Shown here piece by piece: positions 10,771 through 22,972 of a DNA stretch of 64,000 nt. Source of the DNA: Nectonema munidae (Eukaryota; Nematomorpha; Nectonematoida; Nectonematidae). The DNA lies in contig JAUIRK010000673.1 in assembly GCA_030549495.1 (NCBI GenBank), positions 186,001 through 250,000 of the forward strand, given 5' to 3'. Positions within the stretch are counted from its first letter, which is position 1. Each line of letters begins with the position of its first letter. The translations under genes were made by a program, and so were the position numbers. Under the pieces are notes generated by a model that worked only from the letters and a program-made list of their open reading frames with translations, did not search any database and was not told where the DNA came from.

Positions 10771-11626
10771 CAGTGGTTCTTAACCTGGGGGTAGTGACCC
10801 CTTTGGGGGTCGTTTGAAGTTTTTACAGGGGTCATGAAAAACTTTTGGTATCAAAGTGTATCCTCATGAACGTCTTTCCATCAGTTGCAAAACTATTTCT
10901 ATTTAATGTATTCATTAATCCTGATTGTATGATGCAATCAATTAATACGTTTGCCCTTAAAATCAAACATCATTTTAAATCTCACACATGTTGCTTGTAA
11001 TCAAGCAATTGAAAACTATTTTCCGAAGTTAAATAGCCGTTCTAATGACATTTGGATCACCAGACCTTTTTCAGTGAGCGAAAGTAGCATTATTGACTCT
11101 GATGCTGCTGCCAAAGTGGAGTTTTTTCAAATAGGAGAAGACAGTCAATTAAAACTCGATTTTTCCGAGCAAGTATTTCCATCATTCTGGGCGAAATTAA
11201 AAACCGTTTATCTTATTCTTTCCAAACGTGCTATGATTTTTTTGATACAGTCACCTTCAACTTATTGTTGCGAGACTGGATTTTGTGCAATGATGTTTTT
11301 AAAAACAAGTGCACGTAATAAGCTTGCAATTGATTCAGACACGAGATGCTGTCTGTCGAGCATTACACAATGTTTTGAAAAACTTTTGTCTGACAAAGAA
11401 TACCAGCCTTCGAATTAAAGTATACTGAATTTGTTAGATTATATTAATTTAAATAAAATTTTTCAATTAAACTTTCTTTTAACAAGTGTTTGTATTATAA
11501 AATATAACATGTAAATTTTCTTGTTTTTAACATTAAACGGCTGAATCAAAAAGAATTTTATAGGGGTCATAAAAAATTTTTTCATAATATTTAGGGGTAA
11601 ACAGATCCTAAAGGTTAAAACCACTG
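10771..11626 (+). mobile_element. 856-bp non-autonomous ZBED-type hAT
   Basis: The terminal repeats are CAGTGGTTCTTAACC and, reversed, CAGTGGTTTTAACC, with the perfect target duplication CCCTACAT at 10763-10770 and 11627-11634. Inside, an ORF (10951-11418) encodes only the transposase C-terminus. It has VSESSIIDSDAAAKVEFF, then FPSFWAKLKTVYLILSKRA, YCCETGFCAMMFLKTSARN and KLAID, as in the widespread ZBED5/FAM200-like hAT group (usual pattern STYLCEVGFSA...KxKxRNKL). The zinc finger and catalytic core are missing, so this is an internal-deletion derivative mobilised in trans. It lies in intron 1. Confidence 0.88.
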
Positions 11627-11645
11627 CCCTACATCATACTCTATG

Positions 11646-11790
11646 GGTGGCATGGCAGGTTGGTCGAGATGATGGACTCAGCACGGAAGCCTCTGGATTC
11701 GATTCCTCATCGATACGAATTTGTTGATAGTTTGACATAGCGGCACATCAGTGTCTTGTCAATGAAAATACATCCGCTGCACCTTACCTT
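11646..11790 (+). repeat. tRNA-headed SINE, copy 3
   Basis: Starts GGTGGCATGGCAGG. The A box region is TGGCAGGTTGGTC and the B box GGATTCGATTCC, a close match to the pol III consensus. A GCACGGAAGCCTCTGGATTC segment resembles a tRNA anticodon arm to T arm. The body (GACATAGCGGCACATCAGTG, then CAATGAAAATAC) resembles the SINE at 32581-32730. Confidence 0.6.
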
Positions 11791-12459
11791 TTACTCAAAA
11801 TTGAAAAATTTGCTAACTGAAAATTTTGATTATGTACAGTGTTACTTATAAAATTTAACAATCGAACATTATAAAAATATCTCTGCTTAAATATTAGGCA
11901 AATAGTCAAAATATTCATTCCCAAATAGCTATTAAAAAAATTTCTTGACTTGGAAAAATTAAAGTTTTCAAATGTTACAAAATGTAACAAACGTAGGGAT
12001 AAAGATTAAATGACCTTTGCTGAGAAAAATTCTTAGCGCGACTCTAACAATACTTATCGATATAAAATTGTAACGATTGAAAACTATTTTAATTTAACTC
12101 TAAATGCAAATTAGACAGAAGCAGTGGTGTAGCCAAAAAAAGTTGATAGAAGGTGCACAATTTAAAAACAAAAAACTTGCGTAACATTATTTATACTTTC
12201 TTGATCCTTTCATTGGAGAAATTTTCAAAAACTTATATCGCATAAGTTGCATGGGGGCACCATGCGGTACATAGGAGTGTGGGCATGGTCCCTCATGCCC
12301 CAGCCTAGCTACGTCACTGGAGAGAAGAGAGCTGAATGAGATAGGAGCAGTGCTGCCAACTTTTTTCTTTAGAAAAAATCCAAAATCCGGAAGAAAAAAA
12401 ATCTAAAATAATCCAGAAAAATATTTATTAAAAAAGACGTTCATTTAAAAAAATAAATA

Positions 12460-14151
12460 TCAAACAATCGAAATTTCAAAAATTTCTTCCATTTCTTTTT
12501 CACTCATTTCATTACTTTTGAAACGTTCTGGAAGAATATTAGTTGCTTTATATGTAGCTAGTGTACCAATGTTTATCGTTACCTTCGTTGGTAGGAAATA
12601 ATTAAAACAACACTTATTTTTTCTTTGCAGACCAAACTTCACTGTTAAAATTGCATTCAGCAAATTGAGTGTCATCGCATTTCTTTTTTTTGATTTGACA
12701 TGATTCATCGCGCTAAAAACACGCTCTATTTCAGCATTTGAGTGAGGTAAAATCAATACTTAAATGGCAAGTTTATGTAATTCAAAAAAAGGATTAGATC
12801 CTGAGGCGTCTTTAAAATCCCCAACTTATTTCCAAAAAAGGTCGGTATCAGATTTGTTTATCCAATCTACTAAATTAATTTTATTTAGTTGATACTCAAT
12901 TTTCGCCATAACTTCACTACTGCCACCAAAAGAACTGATAATATTATAGAATGGCGTGAGAGTTTTGACCGGCTGTAAAACTTGTTTCACAGAAAAAAAA
13001 GAAATATTTTTCAAAATACAATTAAAAAAAAAATCAATTAAAAAATCCCGAGATCTTCCTCTGATTACCATTTCAGTGGCGCCATTTATTATGTTTTTCA
13101 GCTTCATTTCATTCATTTTAGTCTCAAACTTGAAACCCAAATAAGGCACAGGGTTCAAATGATCTAAAATGTTATGCTCAATCGGACATAATTTACACGA
13201 TGGAGACATGATTCTTTTAGCAATTGATCGAATAAGTAAAGTTAATTCACCAAGAAGAAGAACTTTATCAATCTTCTTAGACTCGAACATTTTATTTATC
13301 TTTCTAACTTCAAGTAAAATCGGTGACAAAAAAAGAAAGTATAACAAATTTGTGTCATCCGAAAACATTTGGTAAAGAATCTCGGCTGAGTAGCATTTTT
13401 CAGACTTTCTTGTGAAATCAAAATGAGTTTGAGCTCATTCCATTGATCTAGTATTCTCTCAACACTTGTTTGTAAACTCAACCATCTGGTTTGACAAATT
13501 TTCTGGATTTTCAACGGCTGAGCATTATCATTTAAGGGTTGGTATAACTCTTTTTTTTTTTTTCCTGGGGGAGGAAAACCACTTTTATTCCCCCTATTGG
13601 GGGGTGGGGCGGGGGGGGGGGTTTTATCGAAAGACATTTCAATGCATTTTTGTGACACTGATATCATTCGACTCATCTATCAGCAAACTATATTTACTTT
13701 CACCTATGTCCTCGCGCAAGTCCAATTCAAAATGAGGAAAAAGAACATTAGTTATGATTTTGGAACATTTAGTTCTGTATAACTTGAGATCTTTCACTAC
13801 TTTACTATCATGAACCTTATTCTTCAACATGTCAACTAGGTGTTCACAAGTACTTATAGATGAGTGACAGCACATGTATAATGAAATACTACCTTCAAGA
13901 TTAGACAAATCAGTTGATTTATCAACAAATGAATATATTTTACTGATTTTGGAAGGATCAGTGGAAATATGTTTCTTAGTAGTCTTATGTTGTTTTAAAT
14001 CTTGATACTTGGCTTTAATTTCACATTTACACCTCTTGCAAAAAGCTTTGGAGTCATCCCCAATAACTTTGGCAAGCCAATCTTTGAAAGCATCATCTTG
14101 CAACCACTCATTACGGAATTTTTGTGAGTAAGTAATTTTTTTCGGCATCAA
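12460..14151 (-). pseudogene. hAT-3 transposase, internally deleted
   Basis: From 14151 downward: MPKKITYSQKFRNEWLQ, a BED/TTF-like finger (FCKRCKCEIK ... HKTTKKH), a region with KYSLLIDESNDISVTKM holding the first catalytic Asp (about 13640-13720), then KICQTRWLSLQTSVERIL (about 13430-13510). A middle domain runs from 12826 to 13368, and a C-terminal block (ILPHSNAEIERVFSAMNHVK and MTLNLLNAIL) at 12460-12756. Between DESND and TRWLSL roughly 200 residues of the usual core are missing. In their place is a poly-T/G-rich stretch at 13545-13640. With stops as well, the protein is not functional. Confidence 0.8.
13545..13640. other. G-rich patch at a deletion junction in hAT-3
   Basis: A run of T then CCTGGGGGAGGAAAACC, CCCCTATTGGGGGGTGGGGC and a long G run sit exactly where the transposase core is missing. 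It may be a scar, a simple-repeat expansion or an assembly artefact. Confidence 0.5.
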
Positions 14152-14284
14152 AAAATTAGGTCTGTAAAAAAAGTTTCACATGAATTAAACTAAATTAAAT
14201 AGTAAAGTACAATTCTACTATGAGAATAACTAAGCAATAAAAAATTAAATTTTTTGATAAGAAAAGGTGAAAATGAATTATTTT

Positions 14285-14900
14285 ATATTAAGCTTTAACA
14301 CTAGAATGGCCGATATTTTTTTTATGGTTGGTCATAGTGTCGAAATCGACACTATTGATTTTTTATACCCTAAATGAAATAATGTTTACAGAGGTTATTA
14401 AATTAATTTAAAATCCTTTTATTACACATCTTACAAAGAGCATATATAACTCTAGAATTGCAATCTTGTAGCTTAATTTAATCATATTTATATATCTAGG
14501 TTTAGAATCAGCAATTCATTTACCCATTCTTGAGAGGTTTGTAGGATGAAAAGTCTGCGTTGAACCTAGACTCACCATCATGACGGCGCAGGTCCTTGGG
14601 TGGATCCGCAAACAAACAAATATTCTCCATTAAATTAAATTAAAATTATGTTCCTAATCACTGACTTCCTATTAGTTGCATATACATATAGCATACATGT
14701 GAAGTCTCCCAGTATAACTGGGAGAGTCCAGATTTTGCTTAATATCTCCCGTTCTAAAATTTTAGGTTGTCAAGTATGATATAAAATACATGGTAAAAGA
14801 ATTATACAAGTTTATAAATAAAAATTTACTATCTATAAATAAGGTGAAAGTGTTTGATTTAACTTTATCGAAAACGACACTTTGGCCAAGAGAGAGAAGT
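14285..14900. other. Non-coding 5' part of hAT-3, possible small insertion
   Basis: Left part has CACTAGAATGGCCGATA and GTGTCGAAATCGACAC. The right part has GAAAACGACACTTTGGCC in the opposite sense. This could be the two ends of a short piggyBac-type MITE, but no clean TTAA pair was found. A small palindrome CTCCCAGTATAACTGGGAG is at about 14705. Confidence 0.3.
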
Positions 14901-16053
14901 AAAATTTTTACACTTCAATCTTTTTTAGTTTTTAATAATTATTTTTAAAAAAGAAGGAAAATAAATTCTAGACTTAAAAGAAAACTGATTTGATAAAGAA
15001 AAGTTTCCATTTTACCTGATTTTATTTGGATCAAAATAATAATCTAAAAAAAAATTTTTTCTCTTAGAATAATCCATAAAATAATCTATAATCTAGATGA
15101 GGTTTTCTTAAATCTAAAAGAGTTCAAAAAAATCTAGATCTAGATTTAAATAATCTAAATTGGCAGCACTGGATAGGAGAGCTTAACAAGAGAAGAGGGC
15201 TTGAATGAAAGAAGAGAGCTTGAGTGAATGATTGAGTTTTTGCAGAGGAAGCGGAAGAGAAAAACAGCGGAGACAGAAAGAGAAATAGAATCACTGTGAC
15301 AGAAGATGAGAATCTAGTGTATCATCAACATGTGTTTGCTCAAAACTACTACGACACTGTGATAAACATTGATTATTTCTTGTGTGCATATTGAAGCAAT
15401 GGATTATTATTATCGTCTATAAAATATGTTCGATAGGAATTTCAGAGCAGCTTGGCATGATGTTTGGTTGATTCAAAAGTCTGCATTCCTTCTTTTATTC
15501 TCTTATCCTACATTATCGTGTATTCGAATGATCATTACTACATTCTATAATCATCATACATGTTTTATAAACAAGCAGCAACTCTTACTTATAGAAAATT
15601 ATTGTAATTCAATGTTACGGATGTACCGAGTGTGATTTTTTTTACTAATAGATGCGAAAGCGTATGAGGATATCTAATTTGACATCCTGACCTAGAGAAT
15701 GCAGATGCAGATATCAAAAGTATATTTTTTAGAGGATGCGATTAAGATAACCTAATTCAATTCCAAGATAACACAAATTTTATACTACTAATAATTTTTA
15801 GATAATATATCAATGCTAATGCTAAGTTTATCAGTATAATAAGTTTACTTATTAGTTATAAGATTTCCTACGTTTTACATAAGAAAATTTAGAAGAAAAA
15901 ATACTGTCACTATAATTTTCTCACACCTATGGGTAGGGAAGCAGTTTCGGTGTCCTGTAGGAACAGTCTACTTTCTTGAGTAATATCGTGTATTTCAACC
16001 TGCTTATTATATCACGGACTTGCTCTGCAAACGCTCAATTTTGGAATGTTTAG

Positions 16054-16160
16054 ATGCATGTACTTTTCACAGTGGCGACCCCGTGTTTCACGACGCTTAC
16101 AAGTTTTGGTCGTGCTGCAAAAAAAAGACGACAGACTTCACCGAGTTCTTGAGCATTCGT
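16054..16160 (+). CDS. CHORDC1: CHORDC1-like gene, exon 2 (body of CHORD1)
   Basis: This exon carries most of the first CHORD domain. It reads [19 protein letters not shown], then SCC and the [14 protein letters not shown] tail. The ligands are Cys24, His27, His34 and Cys42-Cys43 of the assembled protein, with the spacing expected for CHORD. The acceptor is TTTAG at 16049-16053 and the exon starts with AT, completing the Asp codon begun in exon 1. The donor is CGT|GTATCT at 16161, phase 0. The only other ORF here is a shadow in another frame. Confidence 0.85.
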
Positions 16161-16230
16161 GTATCTCTTCGTTTTTGAATTTGCTGCGTAAGCGAGAATA
16201 TGGAAGCATCACATACGTTTTGTATTTTAG

Positions 16231-16287
16231 GGCTGTACCCAAGGAAGACACAGTAACGTGAAAAAATGCGAACCCAAGCACGCAACG
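16231..16287 (+). CDS. CHORDC1: CHORDC1-like gene, exon 3 (end of CHORD1)
   Basis: This 57-nt, 19-codon exon reads GCTQGRHSNVKKCEPKHAT. It supplies the last two CHORD1 ligands, Cys59 and His64, in the C-x4-H arrangement, and the start of the linker. It lies 70 nt after exon 2, behind a TATTTTAG acceptor, and ends at ACG|GTAATT. Both boundaries are phase 0, agreeing with exons 2 and 4. The exon is too short to stand out as an ORF and was found by following the domain pattern. Confidence 0.85.
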
Positions 16288-17127
16288 GTAATTTTTTAAA
16301 AGCCTTTTCTATCTTCTGATTTTTGGCAGGAGATCGTCTAATACAATTTCCCAAATGGGAGTGCATTATAAAATGTGAAAAGGGTATTATTCTATGGGCT
16401 GGATAGGCAAAATAAGCATCAACCACTTCATGGCCTAGTTGGAAATCGTTGTTACATTGGATATAAATCGTTGGCTAGTTCAAAAATATAAGCCGACAAT
16501 TAGTTTTCAAAACCTCCAGTGTTTACAGCAATATTTTTGCGGGCCTTATATATTTGTTCAACTACACTAATAACCCTCACTTATTATCCTTTTTATTTAT
16601 TTTCTTCAGTTGCACATAACTTGCATATCTTTTCTAATTCTTTTACATACGCGATAGATAATGTATTTTGGATTATTCAAGTTCGATGCTGCTTATCTTT
16701 TTAAATTCTTTTACGTTTAATATTGCTCGTCATCGACTCCAATAAAATCTGCTAGCATTGCAGGACTCCATTTTTTCTTGTATATCTTTTCTATTTTTTT
16801 ATACCTTAATGATTTGGCATCACTTAATGTAAGTATTTATTTCGAACAAGAACAAATAATGTGTTTATATGTTCTTTAATATCATAAATCCGTAATCATT
16901 GTAAGCTTATAAATTTGTTAAATAAACGAGGATAATGATAATAATACACTTTTTCAAAGTGAAGTGTTCGCAGTGATGAATAATGTAAAAAAATTAAAAA
17001 AATATATTGCAAAGAGCAGCATGAAATGACAGTAGTGAGAATTGCAGAATTTAAGTAAAGTTTGAGGGTAGGACTGCGTTTGGAATAGAAGACCAAATGC
17101 TTTTAAAAATCCCCGTAGCTTATTAGT
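16288..17127. other. Start of intron 3, no recognisable feature
   Basis: AT-rich with scattered short ORFs. Nothing with domain or repeat signal was seen before the Tigger-like fragment. Confidence 0.4.
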
Positions 17128-17881
17128 ATGGGATATGTTTTAGTCTCATTCGTCTACTGACGCTAAGAGATGATTAGCGACAAATAGAACGGACTTAGCT
17201 ATTATTCCTAGAGGATTAACGTCTGTTTTGCAGCCTCTAGACGTGTGTTTAATTAACCCCTATAAAGATCATATGCGAGAGCAGTGGAATGAATGGTTTA
17301 CCCGTGCGGAAATATCATTCACAAAAGCCGAAAATATGCGTCCTTCTTCACTTTATACTCTTTGTCAATTTGTTGAAAAAGCATGGAATAATTTAGAACC
17401 TCCAATGATTGAATATTCTTTCAAGAAATTCTGTATTTCGAATGCAATGGATGGCACCGAGGACACTCATTTGGGAAAATGATGAACACTACGAAATTAA
17501 TGGTACACTATCGGATGAAGATATGTGATGCCTTTTTAACCGAGGTAGATGAAGAGCTCGTAAATGAATTAAAATTTTACTTTGAGGAAGATGATTTGGC
17601 TGGACTTGATGAATAAAGTTTTTAATTATAAGTTTTTTGTTGTTTTGACGAATCTATTTTATTACCTAGCTACTTTTCTCTTTATTACTTTTCAATGTAT
17701 TTAATTATTATATTTTTTCTTTTCAATAAACAATTACCAGTAGATTTTTGCTCTCCAAGTTTGTATATTTTAAATGGGGGGTGGGGGGGGGGGGTCTTAT
17801 ACGGCAAGGATATTCTGAATCCTAATTTTGCTTTGTAATTTAGGGGGGGGGGGGGGTTCTTATACGCCGGACTTTACGGTA
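17128..17881 (+). pseudogene. Tigger/pogo-like transposase 3' end and right terminus
   Basis: The + strand encodes LAIIPRGLTSVLQPLDVCLI, then HMREQWNEWFTRAEISF, the end of the DDE domain in the pogo/Tigger group. The tail has DAFLTEVDEELVNELKFYF and EDDLAGLDE just before a stop at 17617, one or two frameshifts later. Upstream parts are absent, so this is a 5'-truncated copy. The right terminal repeat is CTTATACGCCGGACTTTACGG ending at TA (17880-17881). A second, related TCTTATACGGCAAGG motif lies at about 17790. Both follow long G tracts. Confidence 0.75.
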
Positions 17882-18099
17882 ATTAAAATGGTAGCTCTAT
17901 TAGATTATTTTGCAGTTTTTCTCTCAATCTTATGTAGATAAAAAAATATTTCAAAGCTTGTAGATATGATGGCAATTTAGCGCTGAGAATTTCACTTTCA
18001 TGAGAACCAATCGAATAAATTTCTTTTTGTTTTCTAGTTTTCATTTTACACTTATTAAATCAAAAAATAAAAAAGTATGCGTAAATTCATTTCTTTTCT

Positions 18100-18345
18100 T
18101 CTCCTGCACCTTTTCCCAAAGTAGGGGGTCGCTGGTCATGATCCGTTGTCAGCACATGCCCCACCATCTAAGTTTGCTTCTTTCTGCCATTATTGCTAGT
18201 ACGCTTTCTGTGACCATTGTCCTTCTTACCCCCTCATTCTTTATTCTGTCTTTTAGAGTGATTTGCAACATCATTATTAGCATTCTCATTTCTGTTGTGA
18301 TCAATTTCCTTTCATCCTTCTTCAAGATTTTTTTAAAAATAAAAG
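18100..18345 (-). pseudogene. LINE-A, 3' coding tail
   Basis: The minus strand gives ITTEMRMLIMMLQITLKDRI, then NEGVRRTMVTESVLAIMAER and SKLRWWGM. This is the conserved tail after the RT domain of many LINEs (usual form: EMRMLRWMCG...DRIRN...RLRWYGHV). It ends soon after. The open + strand frame over this place is an antisense shadow. Different from LINE-B next to it. Confidence 0.65.
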
Positions 18346-18569
18346 ATACTGTTGCATATGCTTCCTTTCAAATAACAGAATGTTCAGTAAGCACAGCTAG
18401 AAGACTATTCAAAAGAACTGTATATGAGAGTCACGCTAAGACGTGCAGGATTTTACTTATAACTGGTGCACTTATGGCGAAATTAATGATCACATTTTAA
18501 GGAAAGATTTATTATTTTTTGTTCCTGTTAAAAACAACATATTTACATTTGGATGTTTAAAACCCACTT

Positions 18570-20160
18570 ATTTTTATTGGATCAGGGAATCAGCCTCCAT
18601 TAATTTGTTTATCAAATTCTGACCTGAAATCAGGCTTTTACTTCTAAAAGTAATAGCAAAGTCATCAGCATACATAAGGAGCTTTAGGACTCCAGAGTTT
18701 ATTTTCAAAATATCAGAAGACAAAGGTGTATTGTTGCCTATCATGCAAAAAACTTTTCAAAATACAATTTGTGAAGTAATAATTCATGATCGATCATATC
18801 GAAGGCTTTTGAAAAGTCAACAAACATACTAGATATCCAAATTGTCCTTGGTTCAAAATTTAAAATTTTCCCAAATAAACTATCATTCTATTGGAGATTA
18901 TTTTTTCAAAGATTTCACTGATGAAAAATGATGGGTCTATAATTATTAAGATTATTCCTGTCTCTATTTTTGAAGATGGTACACTATCACCTTAACTATT
19001 TTCAACTTGTCAGGAAAACACCCTTCATGAAACATCCTGTTAAATATGAAACAAAGATTGTTAATGATTAACTTACCAATTCTGTTAGATATGCTACCCC
19101 AACCAGACGAATTTGATGAATTCAATGAATTAGTTGCAATCAAGATTTCCTTTATAGAAATATCGTCGAAATAAACGATGCATTGATTTGTTGTAGTTCA
19201 TACAAAGGAAGATTTATTAGACCTTGCTTTTCAGAAACATTAATGAAATGTAGATTAATCTCATTAGGCTCATGATTGATAGATTAATGGGAGATTGGTC
19301 CTAAAATGTTATTAATTACTTTCCAGGTATTCATTCTTGGTATTATTTTTTAAATGACTAAATTTGTTACTATAATAATATTCGTTTTTGACTTTGTAAA
19401 CCAAGCGATTGTATTCATTCCTGAATGATTTATATTCTTCGCAAACTTGACTTCGCTTCTCTCTCAAATAATCAAGATAAAGGTTGGCTTTATTTTTTTT
19501 TCATGATTTTTAATTGTGAAGTAAACCATCAAATAGGAGACACTGATTTCTTTTTTTGTGAAAACTCATACAAAAATATTAATTATTTTGGAAATTAGGA
19601 TATTATTTACTTAACACTACTTTTAAATTTACTTTTAAAATTATTTTTTTCTAAAAAGTCTCATGGTGACAATATTGATTTTAGATTTCAAACTGCGCGG
19701 AAAGAAATTTTCACAAACAATAAAATTTGGCAAATGGTCTGAGATATCAGTGATTATATTTTAAAATAAAAATATTTAAAGTAAAAGTAATTAGCTTCAT
19801 CTAATTTGAATGTTAAAATCAACCAGTGTAAAAATTTTGTTTTCTGATTATTCAGTATATTGGATTCAGATAAAAAAGATTCTACATTCATGTTAGGTGG
19901 CCTATAAACTACAAGAATTTAAAAAAATGGCGCTGTAAGTATTTCAACTGTTAGTATTCGAAAATAGAGAAACATATATTTTTGGAACAAAGTTTGTATT
20001 TATACCTTTTATTTATATATGCAAACCAACAGCACCACTTTTCCGCTCTGCTTCTTTGCTGACGAAAAAGATTCAAATCAACGTTAAAACGAGGTTTCCA
20101 TATTTCTGTTAAAGCAAAAAAATCTATATAATATAGCCCTATTTCCTCCATAAAAGATAT
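18570..20160 (-). pseudogene. LINE-B remnant, endonuclease to reverse transcriptase
   Basis: On the minus strand, an endonuclease-like start (DFFALTEIWKPRFNVDL, about 20100) is followed by degraded sequence and then RT motifs: NNLNNYRPI (about 18960), VDFSKAFDMIDHELLLHKL (about 18765-18830) and the catalytic YADD at 18661-18672 (LLMYADDFAITFRS). This is the order of Jockey/CR1-type non-LTR elements. The end after YADD is lost, and multiple stops and frame changes show it is old. It lies in intron 3 in antisense orientation to the host gene. Confidence 0.75.
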
Positions 20161-20711
20161 TAATCCAATATAGTTTTAGGATAGGCTTCTATAATTTAAG
20201 TGAAACATGCAAAGATTATATTAATTTTTGTAACTAATTGAGGAAAGCCTATATTAAGAGAATAATAATAATAATCAAAGTCTGCATATGAAAAAAATTC
20301 GTCAAAACTACTGAAAGAGTTATTCAGTACAAGAAAGAGACATTGAAATATTTTTTCTTCACAGAGTTAAGATTAGAAAATCTACAAAAACAATTTGTAT
20401 CAAAAGCATTATGATTAAAATTTTCCAACGTGCATTTTATACTCACTTGGGTCAGAAGAGTGATTTTCAGAACGAAATTTGCAAGTAGGTATTTTAGATA
20501 AATAATCTTTAGAAGCTGTTTTAAAACGCTCTAATTCAAGGGCATTATCGAATTTAAGTTTTAAGACATGTGTACTTTTCACAACATTAGAATTGCTTTT
20601 TTACTTAAGTTTATCAATATTCGAAGTTGCTTTATGAGAGATATGGTTAGCTGAAGGCAATTGATTTCTATTATTATCTTGCTTCTTAATTTGATTTTTT
20701 CTTCAATGATA
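20161..20711. other. Intron 3 sequence left of hAT-2
   Basis: AT-rich and without a recognisable gene or repeat. It ends at the hAT-2 left terminus. Confidence 0.4.
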
Positions 20712-22972
20712 CAGGGTCTACCAACCTTGAAAACATTGAAAACCTCTTAATTTTGAAAAAACTTCTTGAAAACATTGAAAACCTTAAAAACCTCTTGAAT
20801 TTCACTAATGTTTAGAAAAACATAGATATAGATTATAGTAAATATTACAGTACTGTATTTTTAATGTTGCTTTATCATCCCTTGATTTTTCAATTTTTTT
20901 CTTCTATTTCTTTTTTATTCATTACGATAAATAATCAAAATTTGTTTTTCTTCAATGAAACATAAGACAATGCAATTGATTGATTGCAAGAACTTTGTAA
21001 AAATTGTAATGGAAATATTCATTCAGTAGAGAGAAAGCACCCACTCTTTTATTCATATACACAATATTATTATGAAATTTAGTTATCATTATGTTTTATA
21101 TCATCAATCAAAATATGTGCATCACTTTTTCTCTTTTCAGCTTTATTGAAATTAAATATGCAATTTTTCGAAATGTTTTCAACGAGCATTTTATTTTGTA
21201 AGGACAAATTTGTTTCTTTTTTTGTTTTAAAGTTAACTGGAATATATCACATTAAAGTATTCTTACTTTTGATAAAAAGAGACACAAAGGTATTTTATTA
21301 ATTCATAATAAAAATAAAGATGTCACTATATAACTTTTTTTGGGTAATTTTTAGATTATATTTTGTTTTAATATTTTTAATATTCTTCAACTTTTGTTTT
21401 ACATGCCTAATAAAACAGGGTGGAGAAGCACTTTTTTAAAAGAATGGCTTAACGAACCTGAATGGAAAAGGCTCAAAGAAAATCAAAACAATAAACACTT
21501 AGCCTACTGCTCATTGTGTAAGAAAGACATAAGTTTAGCAACAATGGGGAGGAGTGCCATTGTTAGTCATCATACTAAAAGTAAAAAGCATATAAATGCT
21601 CTGAATGCTTGCAGACAAAATTCCATTCCAGATTTTTTTGTAGTGAGAGCGCAAATGAAATGACAGCAAATAATTCTACTAGTTTTGCCACTTCTTCTCT
21701 TTCAACAAACGTTCAATCTTCTGTATTTGATTCAAATTTTGCAGAGTCTTCTTTGTCTTCGCATGCTGTCACTCCTATAACTTTTTTTTCAACGGAAAAT
21801 GGTAGAAATAAGAAAGCTGAAATATATTGGGCATTGCATGTAGTTTATAATAATCTTTCATTAAGAGCTGGCTGCAAAGGAATCGAAGTTCAAAAGTTGA
21901 TGTATCCAGAAGTAAAAGAAGTTCAATCTTTGAAAATGGGAAAAGATAAATTGTCTTATATAATTAATTTTGGTTTGGCACCTTATTTTCATCGCGTATT
22001 AAGAGATGATGTAATAAAATCTAATTTTTTAGCAGTATCTTTTGATGAAACGCTGAACAAAATATCGCAGAAAAAACAAATGGATATAATAATTTGATTT
22101 TTTCAAGAGGAAAATTTCATACCAGATACTGGGGCTCTTCTTTTTTAGGACACTCCACAGCTTCAGATATGCTTGAAAATTTTTTAGAAGCTATTCATCC
22201 GATAAATAACAGTAAAATTATTCAAATTTCAATGCATGGTCCAGCTGTAAATTGGAAATTTTTGCGAATTTTTAAGGAATATCAAAAATGCTAATGCACC
22301 AGAATTGTTAGAAACAGGAAGTTGTACTTTACATATTATACATGGAGCTTTTAAAAACGGGGAAAAGAAGACCAATTTGAAAATAATTAGTTTTCTCAGA
22401 GACATTTATAATTTGTTCAAAGATGTTCCTAGTAGAAGAGCTGATTATTTTGCGTTTACTAATTCTAAGCTTTTTCCTATGAAGTTCTGCAATGTAAGAT
22501 GGCTAGAAAACATAAAAATATGTGAAAGAGCAAGAATGATAATACCAAACCTACAAATTTACATTAAAACTGCTCTTGAAAAAAAGTGCGTGCCAAATTG
22601 TGAAACGTTTTTTCGTGTTAAACAAAAATTAGAGGATTCTTTTTTATGTTGTAAGCTAGCATTTTTTACAAGTGTTGCCAAACAACTGGAACCTTTCTTA
22701 TTAACTCTTTCATGCCGATAGGTCAGTAATGCATAGTTCCTTCAAGTGCCGAAAAGTCCATTTAATTTGATTATCTGATATGCCGAAGCAAAAATATTTC
22801 GTTTTATTTAATGAAAGTGATATATCAAAGTTTACACACTACTAATAAACGAAATTTGGGTACAATAAAAAAATGTTTTTTCGTTTTTAAAAAATGCCGT
22901 ACCATATATGGGACGTTCGTACACCCCAAAAAATTTTGTAAAAGCAAAACACAATTTTATTAAAACATTTTT

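Larger units (their letters stand above)
12348..15171 (-). mobile_element. hAT-3 element with perfect 8-bp target duplication
   Basis: Terminal repeats are CAGTGCTGCCAAC and, reversed, CAGTGCTGCCAATTTAG. The duplicated target GATAGGAG is at 12340-12347 and 15172-15179. The transposase runs on the minus strand between the ends. Subterminal AATCTAGATCTAGATT-like sequences are near the right end. Insertion post-dates duplication of the surrounding repeat, since copy A at 7090-7110 has the empty site. Confidence 0.9.
11827..15603. repeat. Dispersed repeat, copy B, split by hAT-3
   Basis: Copy B of the 890-bp repeat occupies 11827-12347 and 15172-15603. hAT-3 (12348-15171) sits between, with the host sequence GATAGGAG duplicated. 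The copy carries its own version of the CAGTGGTGTAGCC MITE at 12122-12319 and ends at CTTATAGAAAATTATTG. Confidence 0.8.

Noticed and set aside
16046-16261. 71-codon + ORF overlapping CHORDC1 exons 2 and 3
   Set aside because: It is in a different frame from the CHORD motifs; the conserved cysteines and histidines appear only in the spliced frame.
18000-18500. 166-codon + strand ORF with hydrophobic stretches
   Set aside because: The opposite strand carries a recognisable LINE tail (EMRML, SKLRWWG); the + frame is its antisense shadow.
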